Assembly (NCBI GenBank): GCA_004557455.1 | Contig: SFDX01000007.1 | Coordinates: 41,630 to 105,629 of the forward strand | Length of the DNA: 64,000 nucleotides | Direction of reading: 5' to 3' | Source of the DNA: Akkermansia muciniphila | Lineage (GTDB): Bacteria > Verrucomicrobiota > Verrucomicrobiia > Verrucomicrobiales > Akkermansiaceae | Shown here: piece after piece, positions 59,509-64,000 of the stretch | How the letters are laid out: every line of letters starts with the position of its first letter | How positions within the stretch are numbered: position 1 is the first letter of the stretch | Translations under genes and position numbers: made by a program | Notes under the pieces: generated by a model | The model's database searches: none | What the model was told of the DNA's origin: nothing | What the model saw: only the letters and a program-made list of their open reading frames with translations

Positions 59509-61032
59509 TTACTCCCACTCAATGGAGGCCGGGGGCTTGGTGCTGACGTCGTACAGCACGCGGTTGATGCCCTTCACCTCGTTGAGAATGCGGTTGGAAG
59601 CCTCGCGCAGTAGGTCGTAGGGAAGCTGCACCCAGTCGGCCGTCATGGCGTCCTCCGAGATGATGGCGCGGAGGTTGGTGGCGAACTCGTAGGAGCGCTC
59701 ATCGCCCTTCACGCCGACGGTCTTGACGGGGATGAGGCCCGCGTAGGCCTGCCAGCATTTATCATACCACTGCCACTTGCGGAGCGTGCCGATGAAAATG
59801 GCGTCGCAGTCGCGGATAATATCGAGGCGTTCTTTGGTCACCTCGCCGGGGCAGCGCACGGCTAAGCCGGGGCCGGGGAAGGGGTGGCGCCACAGGATGT
59901 CGTGCGCGATGCCCATGCTGGCTCCCAGTTCGCGGACTTCGTCCTTGAAGAGGAAGGCGAGCGGCTCGATGACCTTGCCCTGGGCCTGCAGCTCCAGCAC
60001 GCGCTCCACGCGGTTGTGGTGCGTCTTGATGACGGAGGCCTTGCTCTTGGCGTTGGATGCGCTCTCGATCACATCCGGATAGAGGGTGCCCTGTGCCAAC
60101 ATTTCGGCATCGCCGACGGCGTCCCAGAACACATCGATGAACAGGCTGCCGATGATGCGGCGTTTTTTCTCCGGGGCGGTTTCGCCTTTGAGGGCTTCCA
60201 GGAAGCGGGCGGAGGCGTCCACGGTCTCGATGGTGATGCCCATGCGGGCGAAGTTGGCTTCCACCTCGCGGGCCTCGTCCTTGCGCAGCAGGCCGTTATC
60301 CACGAAAATGCAGCGCACGTTCACGCCGGCTTCATGCAGCAGAACGGCCAGTACCGTGCTGTCCACGCCGCCTGAAACACCGCAGACGACCTGCTTGTCC
60401 CCGACCTTGGCGCGGATGTCCTCGATAAGCTCGCGCTTGAAGTCGCCGATGTCGAAGGGGGCGAGCTCCTTGGCGTAGGAAAGGAAGTTGCGGAGGATGG
60501 TGCGGCCTTCGTGCGAATGGGTTACCTCCGGGTGGAATTGGATGCCGAACATGGTCTCGCCCCATTGCAGGGAGACGGGGACGCCTTCGCTGTTGCGTGC
60601 GATGACACGGCAACCTTCGGCCAGGTGGTCCACGGTGTCGGAGTGGCTCATCCATACCTGCGAGGAGGCGGACATGCCGGCGTATAACCCGGTGAGTTCC
60701 CCGGGAATGAGCTGGGCGGGGCCGTACTCGCGTTTGTTGCTCTTGCGCACGGTGCCGCCTGTCTTGAGGTTCAGCAGCTGCATGCCGTAGCAGACGCCCA
60801 AGACGGGTACGCCGAAGCTCTTCAACCATTCGAAGTCGATGTCGGGGGCATCCGGGTCCGAGGTGCTCTTGGGTCCACCGGAAAGGATGATGGCGCCGGG
60901 TTGCTCGATTTCATGCAAATCTTCCAAGGCGTACAGCTTGGCAAGGTATCCCAGCTCGCGCACACGCCGTACGATCAACTGCGTGTACTGCGAGCCATAA
61001 TCAATGACGGCTACAATGTGTTTGGGGGTCAT
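59509..61032 (-). CDS. guaA: GMP synthase (glutamine-hydrolysing)
   Basis: GuaA aminates XMP to GMP with glutamine and ATP. The 507-residue protein has the class I amidotransferase domain (VLGVCYGMQLL with the nucleophile Cys; HPEVTHS with His-Glu), the ATP-pyrophosphatase loop GVSGGVDSTVLA near residue 220, and the C-terminal dimer domain ending PPASIEWE. ATG 61032 starts the conserved MTPKHIVAVIDYGSQYTQLI; the longer frame passes the promoter. guaB is not adjacent. Confidence 0.97.
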   Translation of the reverse strand: MTPKHIVAVIDYGSQYTQLIVRRVRELGYLAKLYALEDLHEIEQPGAIILSGGPKSTSDPDAPDIDFEWLKSFGVPVLGVCYGMQLLNLKTGGTVRKSNKREYGPAQLIPGELTGLYAGMSASSQVWMSHSDTVDHLAEGCRVIARNSEGVPVSLQWGETMFGIQFHPEVTHSHEGRTILRNFLSYAKELAPFDIGDFKRELIEDIRAKVGDKQVVCGVSGGVDSTVLAVLLHEAGVNVRCIFVDNGLLRKDEAREVEANFARMGITIETVDASARFLEALKGETAPEKKRRIIGSLFIDVFWDAVGDAEMLAQGTLYPDVIESASNAKSKASVIKTHHNRVERVLELQAQGKVIEPLAFLFKDEVRELGASMGIAHDILWRHPFPGPGLAVRCPGEVTKERLDIIRDCDAIFIGTLRKWQWYDKCWQAYAGLIPVKTVGVKGDERSYEFATNLRAIISEDAMTADWVQLPYDLLREASNRILNEVKGINRVLYDVSTKPPASIEWE

Positions 61033-61044
61033 ATCGCTGCCCCA

Positions 61045-61073
61045 AGCATAGCAAAATCTGCCCGTTCTTGCAA
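61045..61073 (-). promoter_or_regulatory. Promoter of guaA
   Basis: On the minus strand TTGCAA - 17 bp - TATGCT, 12 bases before ATG 61032, leader about 5 bases. Confidence 0.65.
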
Positions 61074-61135
61074 GCTCTTTTACGGGCTTCGGCATGCTTT
61101 TCGGGGGTGTCACCGCCCTCGTTGTGCTTTTGGTC

Positions 61136-61164
61136 TTGACATTTCATTCGTTTTCCTATACTGT
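61136..61164 (+). promoter_or_regulatory. Promoter abutting obgE
   Basis: TTGACA - 17 bp - TACTGT (a TATACT overlaps at 15 bp), 7 bases before ATG 61172: predicted leaderless. Confidence 0.7.
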
Positions 61165-61171
61165 CAGGGGC

Positions 61172-62209
61172 ATGTTCGTTGACAACATCAGGATCTTTGC
61201 CAAGGCAGGAAAGGGCGGCAATGGGCTCGCCAGTTTCCGCAGGGAGAAATTTGTGCCTCGCGGGGGTCCTGATGGAGGTGACGGCGGGGACGGTGGCAGT
61301 GTGGTGCTGGAGGTTAGCACCGGTGTGAATGACCTGCGCGCGTTCTTTTACGATCCCAAGCTCATCGCTACCGATGGCATGCCGGGTATGCACGCCCGCA
61401 AGCACGGGCGCGATGGGCGCTCCGTGACGGCGAAGGTGCCGCCGGGGACGATTGTCTACCGCAGTAATGCTGCTACCATGCAGGAGGCTACTTGGCTGGA
61501 GCGTGAGGGCGAGGGTATCGAGGTGGAACAGGTGGCGGATCTGACCCAACCGGGGGATCGCTTTGTGCTCTGCCAAGGGGGCAAGGGCGGCCGCGGTAAC
61601 TGGCACTTCCGCACCGCGACGGACCAGGCGCCTCTCAAGTTCGAGACGGGCACCGAGGCGGAATCCGGGGTCTTCTTCTTGGAGCTGCGCCGCATCGCCG
61701 ACGCCGGCTTGGTAGGTTATCCGAATGCCGGTAAAAGCACCCTGCTCTCCGCAATCTCGAACGCTACGCCCAAGATCGCGGCCTACCCTTTCACCACACT
61801 TCAACCCATCGTCGGCACCCTGGAGTTCCCGGACTTCTCCCGGGCCGTGGTCGCCGACATCCCGGGCATCATCGACGGCGCCTCCCAAAACCGAGGCCTC
61901 GGCCACGAGTTCCTCCGCCACATCATGCGCTGCCGCATCCTCCTCTTCGTGGTGGACATGACCGGGCTGGAGCACGACCCCATCGAGGCCATCCAATCCC
62001 TCCGCAAGGAAATCAAGCTCTACTCCGAGGAGCTTGCGGAACGTCCCTGGCTCATCATTGCCAACAAAATGGACGACCCCACCGCCCTCGAAAACCTCCC
62101 CACCCTCCGCCAACGCTTCCCCAAGGCAGAAATCATCCCCATCTCCGCCCAAAACCGCCAAGGCATCCCCGAATTCTTGGAAGAACTGCACGCGAGGTTA
62201 ACAGATTAA
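61172..62209 (+). CDS. obgE: GTPase ObgE/CgtA
   Basis: Obg is an essential GTPase that monitors late 50S assembly. The 345-residue protein has the glycine-rich Obg fold (RREKFVPRGGPDGGDGGDGG, CQGGKGGRGNWHF) and the G domain (G1 VGYPNAGKSTLL, switch YPFTTLQP, G3 DIPGIIDGA, G4 ANKMD). There is no C-terminal extension, as in the short form. ATG 61172 begins the conserved MFVDNIRIFAKAGKGG; the longer frame from 61094 crosses the promoter. It is usually next to rpmA but is separated here by 5 kb. Confidence 0.96.
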   Translation: MFVDNIRIFAKAGKGGNGLASFRREKFVPRGGPDGGDGGDGGSVVLEVSTGVNDLRAFFYDPKLIATDGMPGMHARKHGRDGRSVTAKVPPGTIVYRSNAATMQEATWLEREGEGIEVEQVADLTQPGDRFVLCQGGKGGRGNWHFRTATDQAPLKFETGTEAESGVFFLELRRIADAGLVGYPNAGKSTLLSAISNATPKIAAYPFTTLQPIVGTLEFPDFSRAVVADIPGIIDGASQNRGLGHEFLRHIMRCRILLFVVDMTGLEHDPIEAIQSLRKEIKLYSEELAERPWLIIANKMDDPTALENLPTLRQRFPKAEIIPISAQNRQGIPEFLEELHARLTD

Positions 62210-62230
62210 TCAGAGTATTTACCGCGTCTT

Positions 62231-63829
62231 ATGATGTTTTTAGCAAGCTATTATATTAACACGTTCCTTGAACGGGCTCCTCTCTCGTGGTTCATATCGC
62301 TTGCCGTAGCCATAGTACTTGCGGGGGTGTTCCTTTGGTGCTCCTATCTGCGGTGTTCATCTAACATTGTATCATCCGGAGATACAATGCAGCACTACGC
62401 CTCTCGTAGGTTGTATATCTTTTTAATTTCGATATCAATTGTATTAGCCTATGCGATGATATCCGGGCTCCTTTACTGCACGTGGCTCTCCGGCGATAGC
62501 TGGTGGCTGCAGATGATGTCTCAACAGTCCTTCAGTGTTAAATTTCACGATGCCCTCTGGAGATATTTCGGTTGGGTGGGGAGGATTGGAGAGCAAATCG
62601 GTGTGTGGTGGTCGCTTTCACCCAGTCGTTGGCAATTCTGGCTGCTTACTCCAGCGTTCGTGGTTGTTTTTCCTTTTGCCGTAAAACGGGCGATACGAAT
62701 GAAACTACCTATGGCTTCTTCTTCGGGTATTGTCTTTTATTGGTTGTGCATAGTTCTATCCCTTATCGGGGTGTCAACGGATCCGGTATGGAGGAACTAC
62801 ACGTGCTATTTTGCGCATATTACTTACCTGTGGCCAAGCGTATGGTCTGTCTTTTTTCTCTCTATCTTTACAACGAATAGGGAGACATTCGGTGAAAAAT
62901 ATCCTTTTCTGAATGGCGGGTTTGCTCTATCTTTGGGTATTATAAGTGGCTGGGGAACTGAATGTTTCACAGCTACGGTTCTCCCTTTGCTTTTGGTATG
63001 GGGTGCGTATTATCTTGTACGCAGACTCCCTATGTCGTATTCAGCACGCTGGGGGATAGCCGGGTTCATTATTGGTGCTGCATTGCTGTTCGGCTCAGGT
63101 GCAGCAGCCGGAAGAGCCGGCGAACACACCATTTTGTATAAGCTTCCATACGATGAGCTGCTGCAATATGTTTATCATCTTGATTGGAGTAAGGTATGCC
63201 GGCTTAATACGGGGTCAATTCCTGCGAATCTAATTGATGTCCCCTTTCATCTGCGTATCTTTTTCGTTCCGTATCTTCTTGATTTTTTTTGGAATGCCGT
63301 TTCCCTTACGGCTACATTCGTGGTAGTTACAGTTCTCCTGCTTGCGTTGTTCAATCGTTCTCGATTTTGCTCTTCCGTAAAGGAGCCTGTGCTATGGATG
63401 ACTGTCTCGTGTGTGATGGCTTTATCTTATCTGGGTGGTTGCATACCTTCTCACTATTCCTTTCTTCCTTCCTGTTTCCTTGCTATATGCGGAGCTCTCT
63501 TATTGTGGAGTCGGCTAAGTAAATGGGCGGCATACTCGGTCGGAATCTTCTTAATTATGTATGGTATGTTTGCATTTATTGTTCCTGCCTTGGTCGAGGG
63601 AATACAGTACAAGCCATACGAGATAGCTCGTGCCGGTGAGATAAGGAGACAGGCTTCTTTGGGTATTAAGCACATCCATCTGAAAGCTCCTTATCCCGCT
63701 GCTCCTCGGGATCCTCTGCATATAATTACATCTGAAAGATTAACCAAAGATCCAGAAAATATAGGTAATAGAAAGGCGGTTTGGGGACTCGGACCGACCT
63801 TGGGTATTGAAACAATATCACAGGATTGA
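62231..63829 (+). CDS. Polytopic membrane protein (DUF6056-like, tentative)
   Basis: A 532-residue protein with about 11-12 hydrophobic segments and one large loop near residues 285-330. WGTECFTATVLPLLLVWGAYYLV and the general layout recall uncharacterized membrane glycosyltransferase-like proteins (DUF6056 group) often found in surface polysaccharide loci. Base composition is clearly more AT-rich than the rest of the window, and codon use is relaxed, which suggests horizontal transfer. ATG 62231 or 62234 can be the start. Function is not established. Confidence 0.55.
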   Translation: MMFLASYYINTFLERAPLSWFISLAVAIVLAGVFLWCSYLRCSSNIVSSGDTMQHYASRRLYIFLISISIVLAYAMISGLLYCTWLSGDSWWLQMMSQQSFSVKFHDALWRYFGWVGRIGEQIGVWWSLSPSRWQFWLLTPAFVVVFPFAVKRAIRMKLPMASSSGIVFYWLCIVLSLIGVSTDPVWRNYTCYFAHITYLWPSVWSVFFLSIFTTNRETFGEKYPFLNGGFALSLGIISGWGTECFTATVLPLLLVWGAYYLVRRLPMSYSARWGIAGFIIGAALLFGSGAAAGRAGEHTILYKLPYDELLQYVYHLDWSKVCRLNTGSIPANLIDVPFHLRIFFVPYLLDFFWNAVSLTATFVVVTVLLLALFNRSRFCSSVKEPVLWMTVSCVMALSYLGGCIPSHYSFLPSCFLAICGALLLWSRLSKWAAYSVGIFLIMYGMFAFIVPALVEGIQYKPYEIARAGEIRRQASLGIKHIHLKAPYPAAPRDPLHIITSERLTKDPENIGNRKAVWGLGPTLGIETISQD

Positions 63830-63865
63830 GTTTCTGTATCAATCTATTCCCAGATCCTTTCGCGT

Positions 63866-64000
63866 ATGAATCAGAAACAAGCAAACTCATCAAAGCCATT
63901 TAAAAAGGGCACTCCGTCAGTTTTTATGACCACCCCACGGGAGCCAGCGCTTCGTGAAAGCTCCTGCAGGTGGATTCCCGTAGCTTCAGATATAGGTACC
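63866..64000 (+). CDS. Start of an unidentified gene, cut by the window end
   Basis: An open frame of 45 codons from ATG 63866 (MNQKQANSSKPFKKGTPSVF) without a stop before the window ends. The N-terminus is polar and basic with no signal peptide. It may continue the AT-rich surface locus. Nothing diagnostic is visible. Confidence 0.4.
   Translation, partial: MNQKQANSSKPFKKGTPSVFMTTPREPALRESSCRWIPVASDIGT

Overview
The window is GC-rich bacterial chromosome, densely packed, with no tRNA or rRNA. A Verrucomicrobiota member near Akkermansia is the best guess. The hints are a C-terminal PEP-CTERM-type anchor (IPEP, hydrophobic stretch, arginine tail), many very small lipoproteins, an AP2-like small protein and a Gram-negative lipoprotein-release permease. 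No marker gene was compared, so this is inference. Most vegetative promoters read as TTGnnn - 16 to 18 bp - TAnnnT and sit so close to the start codon that the mRNAs should be leaderless or nearly so.

Layout. 1-735: the end of a type I-E CRISPR-Cas operon (cas7e tail, cas5e). 738-3168: two phage-type replication genes (O-like initiator, DnaC-like loader) flanked by inverted copies of a repeat with long terminal inverted repeats; further copies lie at 18.3, 21.3 and 28.5 kb. 3273-9171: MauE/DoxX-like protein, M3 peptidase, mnmE, small lipoproteins and an orphan pentaheme cytochrome. 9172-13665: argS, a TPR-like protein and a lipoprotein, with three parS-like palindromes and, at 13.43-13.66 kb, a cluster of DnaA boxes next to an AT-rich stretch. 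This looks like the chromosomal origin region. 13666-28292: ribD, phosphoesterase, an LplT-PlsC fusion, a MerR-controlled pair (CMD-cupin, hydrolase), lipase-like lipoprotein, polyprenyl synthase, cysE, flavoprotein and lipoproteins.

28621-29305 is a broken AAA ATPase. 29384-33354 (minus strand) is a chaperone cluster dnaK-groES-groEL, preceded by a perfect sigma-54 promoter and three upstream palindromes. 33610-36470: leuB, DJ-1-like, Nudix and an IS30 fragment. 36575-41559: a degenerate Aas-like protein, a Ser/Thr kinase, and a two-gene AAA ATPase plus TOPRIM-like pair that may be a defence module. 41714-49609: SPFH/NfeD pair, lipoproteins, fhs, an Hsp33-like chaperone, an EF-hand protein and small ORFs. 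49799-56289: fmt, RDD protein, LolC/E-type permease, SRP RNA, tsaE, rplU-rpmA. 56383-61032 (minus): a large secreted protein with an IdeS-like cysteine-protease domain, and guaA. 61172-64000: obgE, then an AT-richer polytopic membrane protein and the start of another gene.

The strongest leads are the putative oriC/parS locus, the sigma-54-driven chaperone cluster, the IdeS-like surface protein, the ATPase-TOPRIM pair, the replication cassette in repeat brackets beside the cas genes, and the widespread leaderless promoter layout.
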